From Maylandia zebra (lineage: Eukaryota > Chordata > Actinopteri > Cichliformes > Cichlidae): DNA of 64,000 nucleotides. The notes beneath the pieces are model-generated. The model was not told the DNA's origin and did no database searches. It was given only the letters and a program-made list of their open reading frames with translations. The position numbers were made by a program, and so were the translations under genes. Location: the NCBI RefSeq assembly GCF_041146795.1, contig NC_135170.1, positions 36,996,159 to 37,060,158 on the forward strand. The letters are read 5' to 3'. Shown piece after piece: positions 1-13,100 of the stretch (position 1 is its first letter; each line of letters starts with the position of its first letter).

Positions 1-448
1 TGTTTATCGTCCACTTTGTGCCAGAAAGAGGAAACCAGCGGATGTCACGCTAAACAACAGCAGCACGTTTAAGCTTGATCAGCTGTTGTTAGAATGTATT
101 TAATATTAATTTCAAGTATCAGCTGATGTTTGCTGGAGCCACAGCTGTAAAGCTGCTGGTCATGATGTCGGTTTGGATATGTGGTGAGAGGGAAACATGA
201 AGATGAAACCAGGAGATGTCCTTACTGAATCATCAGAGCTGTGATGGAGAAACAGGTTTACCTTTTAGGTGACATGGATGAGTTGAAGTTATGAACTGTT
301 TCTGAGAGACAAATAACACCAGGATCCTTTTCTAAGTAGCTGACAGCTGGTAACTGTGCAGGGGCGGGTCTAGCAAAGTGTTGCCAGGGGTCCATGTAGG
401 GCATTAACAGGGAGAGGGGGGCACAAAGAAATACTTTCTTATTCTCAT
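1..448. repeat. Dispersed repeat, inverted partner of 26442-26903
   Basis: This stretch is nearly identical, base for base, to the reverse complement of 26442-26903. The match runs off the left edge of the window, so the true repeat is longer. The copies differ by scattered substitutions and a few small indels. No convincing coding frame is present. The right-hand copy lies inside a hAT-like element (26078-28237), so this may be part of a transposon family. The family is not recognised. Confidence 0.8.
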
Positions 449-957
449 TTAAAATGTCTAGCTTTTAAAAAATAATTATCTGAGTTTTACAACAAACGAT
501 TGATAGATTGATGCATATATACCATCAGAACAGTGTACATCACTGTCACAGCAGTGTTTGTTTTCATTCAAAGGCTTTATGATTTTTCCTATAATGGCGG
601 TCGGTCTCTAGTCAAAGTGCCCGGGCCGATTTTTTTGTCCCAGTCCAGCCCTGTATGCAGCTCATCTGCAGTCTGGTGTTACCTACATCTTCCTATTCAG
701 AAGGCAGAATTTCAGAGTTCTGAGTACAATCGAAATCACCACGACTGCAGTTTTTGTGTTGGATGTAAAAGGCGCACATGACACTGTGACGTAGGCTAGA
801 ATCATGGCAGCAGTCAATGACGGTCCAGGCGCGGGGTTTCTCTCGTGGAAATATGCACGTTATCATATCCTTTCTATTGGTAGGTGGCACAGTGCACTGC
901 GGCAAGTAAGCAAGCTAGAAGACTGCAAAGTTATGGAAGCAACACATTAACAAGAGA
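449..957. other. No gene seen
   Basis: AT-rich to mixed sequence holding only short chance reading frames. No splice-flanked coding block, RNA gene or clear transposon terminus is visible. Confidence 0.5.
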
Positions 958-1095
958 ATTCTGAGTAAAACCAAAGTTACTTTCCCTAGTAACTAGTTAC
1001 TTTGAAAGTAACGAGTAACTTGAAGTAACTGAGTTACTTGGAAGTAACTAGTAATGTAACTAAGTTACTAATTTAAAGTAACTTACCCAACACTG
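958..1095. mobile_element. Terminal part of a TIR DNA transposon (AGTAACT-rich)
   Basis: A tract of repeated AGTAACT/AGTTACT words ends in a terminus which, read on the minus strand, begins CAGTGTTGGGTAAGTTACTT. The element at 45684-46737 begins almost the same way (CAGTGTTGGTCAAGTTACTT) and has an 8-bp target duplication, which points to a hAT-like superfamily. The outer end of this terminus is split by the adjacent Rex3 insertion. The opposite end was not located. Confidence 0.6.
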
Positions 1096-1096
1096 C

Positions 1097-1731
1097 CCCA
1101 AGTGGAGGAGTTCAAGTATCTCGGGGTCTTGTTCGCGAGTGATGGGAGAAGGGAGCCGGAGATCGACAGACGGATTGGGGCTGCAGCTGCAGTAATGCGG
1201 ACGCTGCACCGGTCCGTCGTGGTGAAGAGGGAGCTGAGTGTAAAAGCGAAGCTCTCAATTTACCGGTCGATCTACGTCCCTACCCTCACCTATGGCCACG
1301 AGCTGTGGGTAGTGACCGAAAGAACGAGATCGCGGATACAAGCGGCAGAAATGAGCTTCTTCCGAAGGGTGGCTGGCCTCTCCCTTAGAGATAGGGTGAG
1401 AAGTTCGGCCATCCGGGAGGGGCTCAGAGTAGAGCAGCTGCTGCTCCACATCGAAAGGAGCCAGCTGAGGTGGTTCGGGCATCTGACAAGGATGCCCCCT
1501 GGGCGCCTCCTGGGTGAGGTGTTCCAGGCATGTCCCACCGGGAGGAGGCCCCGGGGCAGACCCAGGACACGCTGGAGAGATTATATCTCTCGGCTGGCCT
1601 GGGAACGCCTTGGTATTCCCCCGGATAAGCTGGAGGAGGTGGCTGGGGAGAGGGAGGTCTGGGCCTCTTTGCTTAGGCTGCTGCCCCCGCGACCCGGCCC
1701 CGGACAAAGCGGATGAAGATGGATGGATGGA
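1097..1731 (+). mobile_element. 5'-truncated Rex3-type (RTE clade) LINE
   Basis: The insertion is flanked by a perfect 14-bp target site duplication, TTACCCAACACTGC, at 1083-1096 and 1732-1745. It contains the C-terminal part of a reverse transcriptase reading frame (1102-1716, about 204 codons open) and ends in a GATG/TGGA microsatellite tail, the usual 3' end of fish Rex3 elements. Motifs seen include EFKYLG near the start and RWFGHLTRMP in the middle. The RT catalytic core is missing, so it is a dead 5'-truncated copy. A further fragment of the same region lies at 22837-22921. Confidence 0.85.
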
Positions 1732-1745
1732 TTACCCAACACTGC

Positions 1746-4112
1746 TAATGACAGAGTTAATAATACAGACTTAGTAATGTGTCACGTGTAGATTCATCAG
1801 CCAGATGAAGTGTTTACTGACAATTGACAGTGACAGCGGACATCATCATCACTATTCCGACAATCCTCTCCACACAGACGAGCATAAACACACTCGACTA
1901 TCACTAAATCAAATTTAACACACGTTTGTAATGACGCTAATTCAGTTTACAATAGGGTTCATTCGCTCGGTCAGCAGGTGGCGGTATCCTCATCCTCATA
2001 CACTGCCATTAGACTAAACAGAAGAAGAAGAAAACATCTGCACATACGCGGTAAGGATCGGGTAGACGCACCGTACGTAGTGCGCGTACTCCGAAGTGTG
2101 CTGGATTGGGACACAGCCTCTGTGTCCGACCAATCAGTCTGCCCTCTCACGCAGGCGGCGGTCCTCCGTGCATCCAACATGTTAAACTTTATTCTTTAGT
2201 CTGACCAACGGAAGCGTTAAAATCTACACACACATTCAGCCTTCGTAGTCAGAAGCTTTACTCATACACTCGTCTGTATTTAATCATTGTACTTTAGTTT
2301 GATCTTTATTTGTAAAATCAGCAGTCCATACACCCATGCTTGTTTGTGATTGGTCAGATGCTGTCAGCTACACCCTTCCTGTGAGCGTGCAGGGAAGCCC
2401 TGGGTTAGCGCCATGCTGACCTCTGAACCTGACTGGTGACATTAGGGTACATGAGCTGGGTCTGCCAGCCTCGTTGAGCAGCACAGGGTGGTGAACGTAT
2501 GTGAAGTGTTTTACTGACCCCCAGTGGCCAAATGCAGGAAGTACACTTTTAGTCAAACAGGACTAAACACCCTAACTGTTTAGACAAAGTGAGATTTTGA
2601 AGGCTCAGTGTTTTGTCTCTCAGCTGCTGCCATTCTGGATCCTTGGAGGAAGGTCTTCATCCTCTACTTACACAAAGATCAGGGCCGTCCCGAGTCACCT
2701 GACCTAATGGGTTGGCTATCCTCAGATCCTGGCAGCAGGCACTTCTGCATCGCTTCTTGAATCCGAGATGATGTCTGTGGTTCTGAAGAGGTGTGCAACA
2801 GGTATCTATAGACTGCCCAGTCCAGGATTCCTGGTCCGGCGTCAAGTCTGAGCTGGTACAGGTGTGCAGAAGGCATCAGCTGCCAGTGAGTCCAGGAGCT
2901 CCTCTTCCTCATGGAGAATAATTTGGAACCAAAGAGAATCAGAAGGGACAGTTTAGTCTGGGAACTAGAACCAGAACCCAGCCCACAGTCTAAAAAGCAG
3001 GTTACAGAGGTATGGAGCTTAAAAAGCAGCTTCAAGCTGAAAGATGCAAAATATATGCTTGAATTAAAAAAAAAAAAAAAACTAATAAAATGTTCATCGG
3101 ATACTTTTATTTTGAATAAACTGAAGCAGCTTCCCTCACAGAGAATATCACGCAGGACCTTAATGTACAGCACAACAGAGGAAATGAAGGTCAAATGTTG
3201 CAGAGACCCGTTTCAGACTGGCACACCTGCTGCAGGTGTGTTTGTGCACCTGAGCTAAAAGGCACCCAAGAACGATCCCTGCCCCACAGCAACATGTTCA
3301 CGTTTCAAAATAAAAGCTTTGAAACTGTCACGTGCCTACATTTACTACCCCTATGTATTGCCCGGTGTTGTCACATGACCCTAAACCTTTCTCCTGTGGC
3401 TCGCCACCCATCACAGCCCACAGGTTACTAACTGTTAACGGGACCTCGAGCATCGTTAGCGTGAAGACCCTCAGGTGGTCCCGGTGTGCATGTCTGGTGG
3501 TTCTTGTGACTTGTGAATGGGCAACGAACACTTCAGCGTCCACTTGGTCCTTCAGGTAAGCTAAAAGTCACACAGACTACCTGAGATGGTGAGCGAGTCA
3601 GGACGAGAAGCACACTGAGGTGTGCACCTTCACTTTCTCACACCAAGAGACTCTCGGTCAGGCTAGAAAAATGCATTGTGGGTAAAAACATGCAGGTACA
3701 TCACAGTTTTGCAGTCAAACACAAGCAGCAAACCCACACCTAACAGCCCAAAGTTTACCTGGACAGTTGAAGCTGAGCCTCCTGTCGGCTCCACGTGTAG
3801 GAAAAGTTATAAAAAAAATCAAACACAAACATCAGGAAACACAAAGAAACTCAGAATCGGGGGAACTAGAGGCAGCTCCATGAATTTGATCAAAGACCTC
3901 AGGGGGGCTGAGAGCGGGACATTTCTATGACTCAACAGCATAAATTGTTTACAAACTGCACATGCTCAGCAGAGGTAATCCAGCAGGTCTGGGGGTGGGG
4001 TTAAAAATGATTCCTGAGAAGGATTATGGGTGAAGGTCAGATGCGCGAGGCCTTTCCCAAAGTCAGACACACACTGGCTCATTTCACCCAGTTCAGTCCA
4101 GTTTGGTCTGGT
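1746..4112. other. No gene seen; probable 3' flank/UTR of the GT6 gene at right
   Basis: No coding block with supporting motifs is visible on either strand; open frames here are short and lack family features. The stretch next to 4113 should hold the 3' UTR of the minus-strand glycosyltransferase. A minus-strand AATAAA-type signal (TTTATT on the plus strand near 3106-3111) is one possible polyadenylation site, but this is weak. A run of about 15 A lies near 3066-3080. Confidence 0.4.
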
Positions 4113-7100
4113 TCAGTTGGGTCGGATGTTGGCGTAGTTCTTGATGACGCCGGAGAACCTGATGATTTGGACCTCTGGGTTTTTGGGTTTGAAGTCCTGC
4201 CATAGGTACTCAGGTGACAGCACCTTGCTGGGTTTGTTGATCCACATATACCTGAGTAAAGAAGCAGGAAGTAGAATCATCTAACGATAACAACAAGGAC
4301 CAGCACATCCAGCACCTGCCCAGCCACCTTTCCTACCTGTTCAGGTGACTCTCCTCCTGCCAAGCTGCCTCGATGCCCCTCTTGGCGTCGTCCTCAAAGT
4401 TCTTGCGGCAGGTTTTGGCGAGCAGGTGAACTTCTTCCACCAACCCCCCGAACGCCCCTCCACAGTAGTAGAAGTCCCCCTCCCCGGGAGCCACGTAGGC
4501 GTTGGACGCAGGACTCCGCTCGTAGGGGAACCTGCTGCGGTCATCTCTGTAGTAACCTGCAGACACAGGTGGGAGCGATGTCACTAAAAGTTCAGGGCAG
4601 AACAAAGCCGCAGAAAGCAGAAGTGAACGCACCTGAAATCTTTTTCAGAATTTGGCCTGAGTTTTTGAGATGTACTCTGAGGAGATCAAGCTGTTATTTT
4701 AGGGTTCATGTCTCTGTACCTCTTCTGTTTTCATATGAGTATGCCATAAACGTAATGCCTGTTTTTGACCTTGTGATTTGAAGCATGTGCCTTAAACTGA
4801 AATTCTCGCCCCAACAGGAGGGATGATGTAATCTGTCTGCTTGTTAGCACTCGTGTCCACAGTTTTCAAGATATTATGTTCAAATTCTGTGTGATGGGAG
4901 ATACCAGTAACAGCTCCATATGGTGAAAGTTTGGTGAAAAGTCAAAATAAAGGTCACGCAGAAAAAACCTTATACTACGCAGACTTTTTGTCTTCACAAC
5001 AATATAGCAGGCCTGCGATGGTTTAAGTAGCTAGGTTGGCTAAAAGCTGAGTTTGACCTCCAGAAACCAGAACAGCGTAAAACAACGCACGAATGTGTGA
5101 AAGTTTGTACAGAAGTCAACGATTTCAGCCAATTCTGCTCCGATCATAAATAAAATAAATTAAAATACAGCTTTAAGGTCATAGGTCAAAGGTCAGACAT
5201 TGGCATGTTTCAGTAAAAACATCCTAAGACACCAAAACAGCCTTAACCTCTGACCCTAAATGCTGGCCTGGACCATCCGCTCCGAGCTCCCTGACCTGCA
5301 CTCAATCTACAGCAGGCGGTGCTGGACCAAGGCCAGGAAGATGGTGAAGGACCTCAGCCATCCCAACAACAGACTGTTCTCTCTGTTGAGGTCAGGAAAG
5401 CGATTCCGCTCCCTGAAGACCAACACAGAGAGACTGAGGAGGAGCTTCTTCCCGCAGGCGATACGGTCTCTCAATCACACCACCACACAGTACTGACCCA
5501 CACATATGGTTCTTACACACACACTGGACTTTCTGGACTTTGGTTTTGCACAACACTGGTCACTATATTCTTCATTTCCGGTTAATACTTGTACAGCTGC
5601 TGTTATTGTGTATATATTTATTTATGTTTAGATTTCTTCATACATTCTTATATAGTTCTATATTGTGTATTTTGTTGTACAGTTATTTTATTTTCAACTT
5701 TAATTTATATATTTATCTTTATCTTATTCTTCCCAGTTAAATTTACCCTTCATTCTAATTTGTGTTGTACAGTTATTTCATTTTTAATCTTAATTTATAT
5801 TTTATTCCTTCCTAGTTAAATTTACCCTTTTTAATTTTTCATATTTATTTCCGATCTTATTCATAGCCTTTTCCTTTTTTGTTTTCTTTAGGTCACGAGC
5901 AGTTGTCCAAGCATTTCACTACATATCGTACTGTGTATGACTGTGTACGTGACAAATAAAATTTGAATTTGAATTTGAAGCGAGACATTTGGCCGGCGGT
6001 CACCATGGAGACCCACAGCCAGACTTTGTTTCTTTGGAGGTTCTCTGCTGATGTTTACAGATGTGGGAATACTCGGATGTGTGTGTGGGGTGTTTTTGAT
6101 CGAGCTGAAACGTCGACCACGAACTCGTTATTGTACGGTTTCGTGGCAGTGCGGGAGAACAGACCTGGATGGATCACGGCCACAAGTCCTCCCAGCGACT
6201 CGGCCCCCCAGCGACCGTGGAACTTTGAGTCGACGTCCAGACAGAAGATGTAGTCGGCGCGGTTCTGAAGCTTCTTCTCGATCAGGTTCTGGATGATCTC
6301 CATCCTGCGAGCTGAGATCTCCTGCCAGCGGTTTGAGCTGGGCACCGAGCGCACCGTCAGCTGGAGGAGGAAGAGGAGGAAGGAGGCAGAGTCAGAAAAC
6401 AAAGAATCCGCCAAGAGGCTGCGTTTGGTTACAGGATCCGTTTACCATTCTGCCGGCCGCCATGTTCACTTTGGGCACCTCGTTAGGGCGATCAGTGAAC
6501 ACGTAAAAGTCCACCCTGAAGCCAACGAAGAAGTGCTCCTCAGACGTCTGCAGAAAGTCCTTCAGGAACATGATGTACCTGTGCAGAGGAGAGGTCAAAG
6601 GTAAAGCCAGAGACGCTGCTTTTAGGCCTGCAGGGAAACCGGAGCGTTGTGATGTCACACTTACTTTCCGACAGCGAAGACTGTGGCAGCAATGGTGATG
6701 TTCTTCCTTTTGTAGATGCTGTCCAAGAGAAACGGGTTGAAGGTTCCCTCCCAGACCACCGGAGCCAACCACGGCGTCACCGTCACCACGTCAGTACGAC
6801 TGCCATTACAGAGACACGGCATCATCATCTCCATCATCATCATCATCATCATATTTATCAAAAGTACAAACATCATGACCAGGGCTCTAGAGTGCGACCA
6901 ATTTGGTCGCAAATGCGACCAAATTTTTCAGTGGTGCGACTAAAAAAAATATTGCAACCTTCCCTGTGGTCAACAACAGACACACATTTTGTCCCTATCG
7001 TGGACTAAACCAATCAGAGATAGTCAGGGGCGGGACCTCTCTGATTGGCCATGGTCCAGTTGAAAGTGCAGGTGGAAGTGGGAGGTGAGTAGCTTGAATA

Positions 7101-10100
7101 AAGGATATCAATTCATTAAATCCTGAATCGACTTTTAAATATAACTGTGTTTTGCCAGAAACGCCAGATTCTCAGATTAAAGCTCACAAAACCATTTCAA
7201 CAACAACCAAACAGCAGATGAGAGCAGGTACACGGACTCCACACAAAGACGTAAACACAGACCGACGCATCAGGATCAGCTTTGTCTTTCTCGGCTTTCT
7301 CACCCGACGGTCCGTAGACGGACACGCTGTCGGAGCTCAGCGATCCTGATGCGTCCGGTCCGCGTTGTGTTTACGTCTTTTTGCGCTGATTCTGAGCTGC
7401 AGGTTTTGTCTCTCTCCAACCAAAATTCACCGAGCTGAATTTTGCTGTTTTGCTTCCACGACTATTAAAATCACACTCCATGCACAGCTAGCTCTCTCTA
7501 TCTCTCTCTCTCTCTCTGTACTTCAAGAACAGTTTCCCGTCTCCAATCTCTGTTTTCTGTATTATTCATTCGCTTATTACCCACCAGTCTACCGTTGTTT
7601 ACAGCGCTGTGGCTGCTGTCTTTTTCTTTTTCACTTAAATGACCTCGGACAAGAAAGCCTGTTTTTTCTGTTGTTCAATACTGAAGAAATTTAAACTTTA
7701 TATGCAGAACATTGTAGAATATTTTTAAGGTTATCTGCTATAAAAAGCCAGACCAGGAAAATCTCCTTCATGTTTTTCTGTGTTTTATTCTCAGTTACTT
7801 TCACACAAAGGCATCTGCTGTGATGTTCACAATTCTGATGAAGTCAGTGCTGATAAATGATCAGAATTATAATATTTCTGACTGTCTGAGGCCAAGTTGA
7901 ATCGAATCGGGACTCTGAAAACCAGAATCGAATGGATTATAGAAATCAGTGATGATACCCAGCCCTAGTGAGCAGCCTGGGCACGACAGAAGTGGATGTA
8001 GCTGTAATAGGAAAAGAACTATTGCTAACTTTTCTGTTAAGGCCTGATCCTTCTGAAATTCATAGCCAGTGCTCTGACACGGTGTCATCAATCTTTGAAT
8101 GCTGAAAAAGCACAGTGTATCCAGAAAAACACATTATATTATATAAATTTAGAGCTGGGCGATATGAGATTTTTTCATATCACGATATGTTTTTTTCATT
8201 TCAGGCGATAACGATATCTATCACGATATAAGCCAAATAACTATATTTGTAAGATTTAAATGTGCCGTTGCTCACAAGTAAAATGTGAAATAATCAGCAG
8301 CTTGTTTTTAAATATTTATTTCCCATAATAAGTTCAACAGGGTAGATGTACTTAAGGAACATGAGACTTTTTCAGATAAATAAAGGCAAATATTGCAAAC
8401 TACACAAAAGGCAGCCGCTAAAGCGTTTAAGTTTCAAAATAGAACAAACGAAACAGACTAAATTGTCAATTCCACTTAGAAACAAAATATTAATTCTAAA
8501 AATAAATCTTAGTTTGTTTTACAGAAGAACAGACAAAACTGACTAACTTTTGTCAATATCAAATAAACTGAGAACTAAAAGGAAATTCTCAATCTCTCCT
8601 TGTTGTATAGCTTAGCTTTTCAAACAGTTTTAACAGTTACTTTAGTCTGACAAAAGCCGAATGACGAATTAGCGCTTCCAGTCAGAGACTGAGGCTACGT
8701 CCACACGTACACGGGTATTTTTGAAAACGGAGATTTTCCGTTTTCGTTTTAAAAAATAATCCTGTCCACACATAAAGGCAGAAATGAAGGAAAACGCTGC
8801 TATGAACATGCCAAAGCAGCAGGTGGCGCTAGATTCCTAACCGTGCAGAAATGTTGGCCAATCAGAAGTCTAGAAGCCTCGGTGGGAAAAAGTAAACAAA
8901 GCTGGGGCATAGAAGCAGAACAGAGTCGTATGTGTGGAGGGACAGTAACTGTGTGTATATGTAAGCATTTAAACACTGCAGAGAGTAGAATTAACAGTAT
9001 TGTAGAAATTCATTTCACCGAAACAATAACGTGGCGCACAGTGTGACGCATGCACCAGTTTATTGTATTTCCAGACTTGCTTTCGGCACATTTACAGTGC
9101 ACGCTGCTCTGTTTTTTGTCAGACTTGAAATAGCCGAAATACCTTCACACTACGGAGCTTCTATGGCTCTTCCGTTCGACAATCTCTCCGGCGTTGGAAC
9201 CATCATCTGTTTTCTCTTCGGTCACGCTCGGTTGATTTTTCTAGTCGGCACACTCATTTCCTCCATTACCCGCTGGCTGCTTCCCAAACAAACACACGTG
9301 CGGCTTGGCACTTGTGCTGTATGTAGCAAGTCACGCGACGTGACGCTGCGGCTGTGATTGGTTCGGCTCTGCGCTACTGAATTTGGATCGGCTGACCTTT
9401 TTTTTTTTTTTTTTTTTTTAAGAGGACAAGAGCGGCGAGGTCTATCGCGATAGCTTAATTTCTCTATCGAGTAAAAGTTATATCGCGATACATATCGTTA
9501 TCGTTCTATCGCCCAGCTCTATATAAATTATTATAAAATTTGTGTGCGCCTAACTTTTGTGCCGGTACGCCCATGGCAAAAAGTTAGTCTAGAGCCCTGA
9601 TGACATAAAGAAGCAGAGATACTGACCCGTGCACGATGCTGGGCTGGTTGTACTTCAGACTGAAACACAGAAACAAAGAGGTTAAAGTTCAATACGAGCC
9701 AACATCACGAGCCTAACGCAGCCAAGCGCGTTCAGTTTGTCCAGCAGGGAGCGCTGCAAAAGGGACACATTTATGAGGAGTTGATGCACGCTCAATCATG
9801 CAGGTAAGGAAATCCCAAAAAATTGATTCTGTTCATCTGGATGTTTTCAGTGGGAGATTCCTCACATGAAAAGACCATCTCTGAATCGAGGAGGGGCCTA
9901 AGGGTACATCTGTCACCATCCTACAATGCTGTGACTGCAGCCATTCCCCAACTCTCTGTGAATGGTACTCGTGGACACTGATCAGTGGTCATGACCATTT
10001 GCATGTTAATGATCATAAACTGACCTCACAGCCCATTGTAAATCAGTGGTGCTGGTTTCATGTCCTGTTTATAAGGTTGGAAACCTGCAGCCAGCTGAGA

Positions 10101-13100
10101 CTGAAGGAGTCACCTGATGATTATGAAAAGATGAACAGAACCAACCTTTTGGGAATACATTTATGAGTTAGATCCAGATCCTGAAGGAGCAGAATGAAAG
10201 GAAAGATCCATGATCTTCAGTCACATGCATGCAGTTCCTGCTCCTGACCAGCAGGTGTCAGCCGTCACACATTTCACAAATATGAGGACCGTTTCAAACT
10301 GCCTCTTTCACTACCTTTCCATGACCTGATGAAAACTTCATCAGCTAGAAAAGTTGATAAGGAATAAGAGGCGAGCAGAGCGGTGCTCAGATATCAGAAC
10401 AAACTAACTTCAGCAAAAAATGGACTACAAAACACACATATGACGTCATGACAGCTGTTCTAACCCTGCTAATTTATGAGAACATCCAGTAAAAGAGTAA
10501 CCCTTCATCCAAGAAAGAACGATCAGATCTACTCATGTCGGCAGCAGCTGTTTGCCTTTTGGGGGAAGAAAAACTGTGATGCAACAGAGTGAAGCTGCTG
10601 AGTAGAAAGGACAGTACTTACTGCTCAGGAGACTCCAGGTGGAGATCAATACCAGGCTGACTGAACGTGGTGGTTTCAACGGCAGATCTGCAGCACACAC
10701 ACACACACACACACAGTGTCTGTTTGTTACCCTTAAAAACACCTTTAGACCGGACTGACCAAGTTCCACAGATCAGCAAAGGTGCTTTATATGGTAAGGT
10801 TAAGACCCTACGATAACACAGGGAAAAGCTAACAATCAGACAGCGGGAAGGAAAAACTCCCTTTTAACAGGAAGAAACCTCCGACAGAATCAGGCTCAGG
10901 GAGAGCCGGGGCCATCTGCTGCGACCGGTTTGGGGGGGGGGGGGGGGGAGAGAGAGAAGAGGAAGACAGGATAAAGACATGCTGTGGAAGAGAGGGAGAG
11001 TCATACAGGGCTCTAGACTGGAAACTAATTCCTCAATGGTGCGACTAAAAAAAACATCCTTGGTCGCAGCGGTGCAACCAGCCGTTAAAAAAACTCTGAA
11101 AGTCTCCGCGTGGTCAACAGCAGACACACATTATGCCCACATCGTGGTCAAAGCCAATCAGAGAGCCGGACCTCTGTGATTGGCTGTGGTCCACACATTC
11201 CTGTAGGCCTACCTGTCTATACATTTGAAAGCATAGGTGAATGGACAGTGAGTAGGGCTGGGTTTAAAATCACATTTCTGATTAAAATCAATTTTAACTT
11301 GAGTAAAGCGACATCGATTCATTAAATCCTGAATGATTTAAAAATAAATGTATTTCACCAGAAACGCCAGAATCTCAGGTTGAAGCTCACAAAACTGTTT
11401 CAACAACCACCAAACTGCTAAAACAGGAAACACCCCCCCATTAAAGTGTCACAACCAACCACCCATGCTGAAACCAGCTTTACTGCCTGTTGTCAGTAGC
11501 AACAAACAGTAAAGCCGGTCTGCGCTATGGGCTGAACCACTGTTAATGGTGGTTGGGGGGGGGGGGGGGGGACACACACTTTGTATTCAGTTTTAGGATT
11601 TATAGGCAATGTTAACTGTAGCTTATTTTAATTGTATGCTAAACTGGGGTGGCAAGAGATTTTTGTAGGGTGGCACACGCCACCCCTGTAGATCCGGCCC
11701 TGCATTCAGTGGTATGCAAAAGTTTAGGCACCGCCGATCATTTTCATGTTTTTCCTTCATAAATCATTGGTTGTTCGGATCAGCAATTTAATTTAAATAT
11801 ATCATATAGCGGACAAACACAATGATATTTGAGAAGTGAAATAAAGTTTATAGGATTTACAGAAAGTGTGCAGAAGTTACGTAAACTAAATTAGGCAGGT
11901 GCATAAATTTGGGCACCCTTGTCATTTTATTGATTTGAATACCTTTAGCACTAATTATTGGAACATAAAATTTGTTTGGTGAGCTCATTGACCCTTGACC
12001 TACATACACAAGTGACCGTGGTTCAGGGGGTTGGGAAGCTCATCTTGTAACCGGAAGGTTGCCAGTTCGATCCCCAACTCTGTCTGTCTGTCTTGGTTGC
12101 TCGATGGCGTGATATGGCAGCCTCGCTTCTGTCAGTCTGCCCCAGGGCAGCTGTGGCTGTAACTGTAGCTGCCTCCACCAGTGTGTGAATGTGAGAGTTA
12201 ATGAATAGTGGAGTTGTAAAGCACTTTGTGAATTCAATCCATTATTATTATTACTAATCCAGACATGAGAAGGGTATTTAGGGTGGCCAATTGCAAGTTT
12301 TCCTCCTCTTTGCATCTTCTCTCGAGAGTGGCTACATGGGAGCCTCAAAACAACTCTCAAATGACCTGAAAACAAAGATTGTTCAACATCATGGTTTAGG
12401 GGAAGGATACAAAAAACTGTCTCGGAGAATTCAGCTGTCAGTTTCCACTGTCACCGGAAGTGACAGGTCAAGGAAAATCTTAGATAAGCAGAGGCGAAGA
12501 ATAGTGAGGACAGTCTCAGTCAACCCACACACCAGCTCTAAAGACCTACAACATCATGTTGCTGCAGATGAAGTCACTGTGCATCGTTCAACTATTCAGC
12601 GCACTTTGCACAAAGAGATGCTGTATGCGAAAGTGATGCAGAAGAAGCCTTTTCTGTGTACATGCTACAAACGGTGTCTCTTGAGGTATGCTAAAGCAGC
12701 GTTCCCCAACCCCCGGGCCTCGGACCGGTACCGGTCCGTGAGTCGTTTGGTACCGGGCCGCGAGAGTTGAGGCTCAGGTGTGAAATGTATGGTTTTCAGG
12801 GTTTTTAGCGGTTTTCAGCGTTATTTTGTTATTGTTTTTAAGCGTTAACTCGGTTTTCTTGGGTCTTTTCACGTGTGTTATGAATAAATCTTCTTTTTTT
12901 TCGGTACCGGTACTAGTTTTATTTTATTGTATTTATCCGTGACACATTAAAGGCCGGTCTGTGAAAATAATGTCGGGCATAAACCGGTCCGTGGCGCAAA
13001 AAAGGTTGGGGACCGCTGTGCTAAAGCACATTTGGACAAGCCAGCTTCATTTTGGAATAAGGTGCTGTGGACTGATGAAACTAAAACGGAGTTATTTGGA

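Larger units (their letters stand above)
6880..9599. mobile_element. hAT-like DNA transposon filling a GT6 intron
   Basis: The ends are imperfect inverted repeats beginning CAGGGCTCTAGA and ending TCTAGAGCCCTG, flanked by the direct repeat ATGAC (6875-6879 and 9600-9604). The short flank repeat leaves the superfamily uncertain. A related left end (TIR plus the GGTGCGACTAAAAAAAA stretch) lies at 11006-11220. No transposase is recognisable, so the copy is non-autonomous. It makes up nearly all of the 2827-bp intron between the 33-nt and 135-nt exons and carries a second element at 8150-9521. Confidence 0.7.

Noticed and set aside
2679-3258. Overlapping open frames on both strands (for example one with a KKKKK run)
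   Set aside because: No splice-flanked or family-like features; composition suggests chance.
10930-11571. Runs of 18-19 G as G-quadruplex elements
   Set aside because: Homopolymer runs inside repeat sequence, prone to assembly error; no regulatory context.
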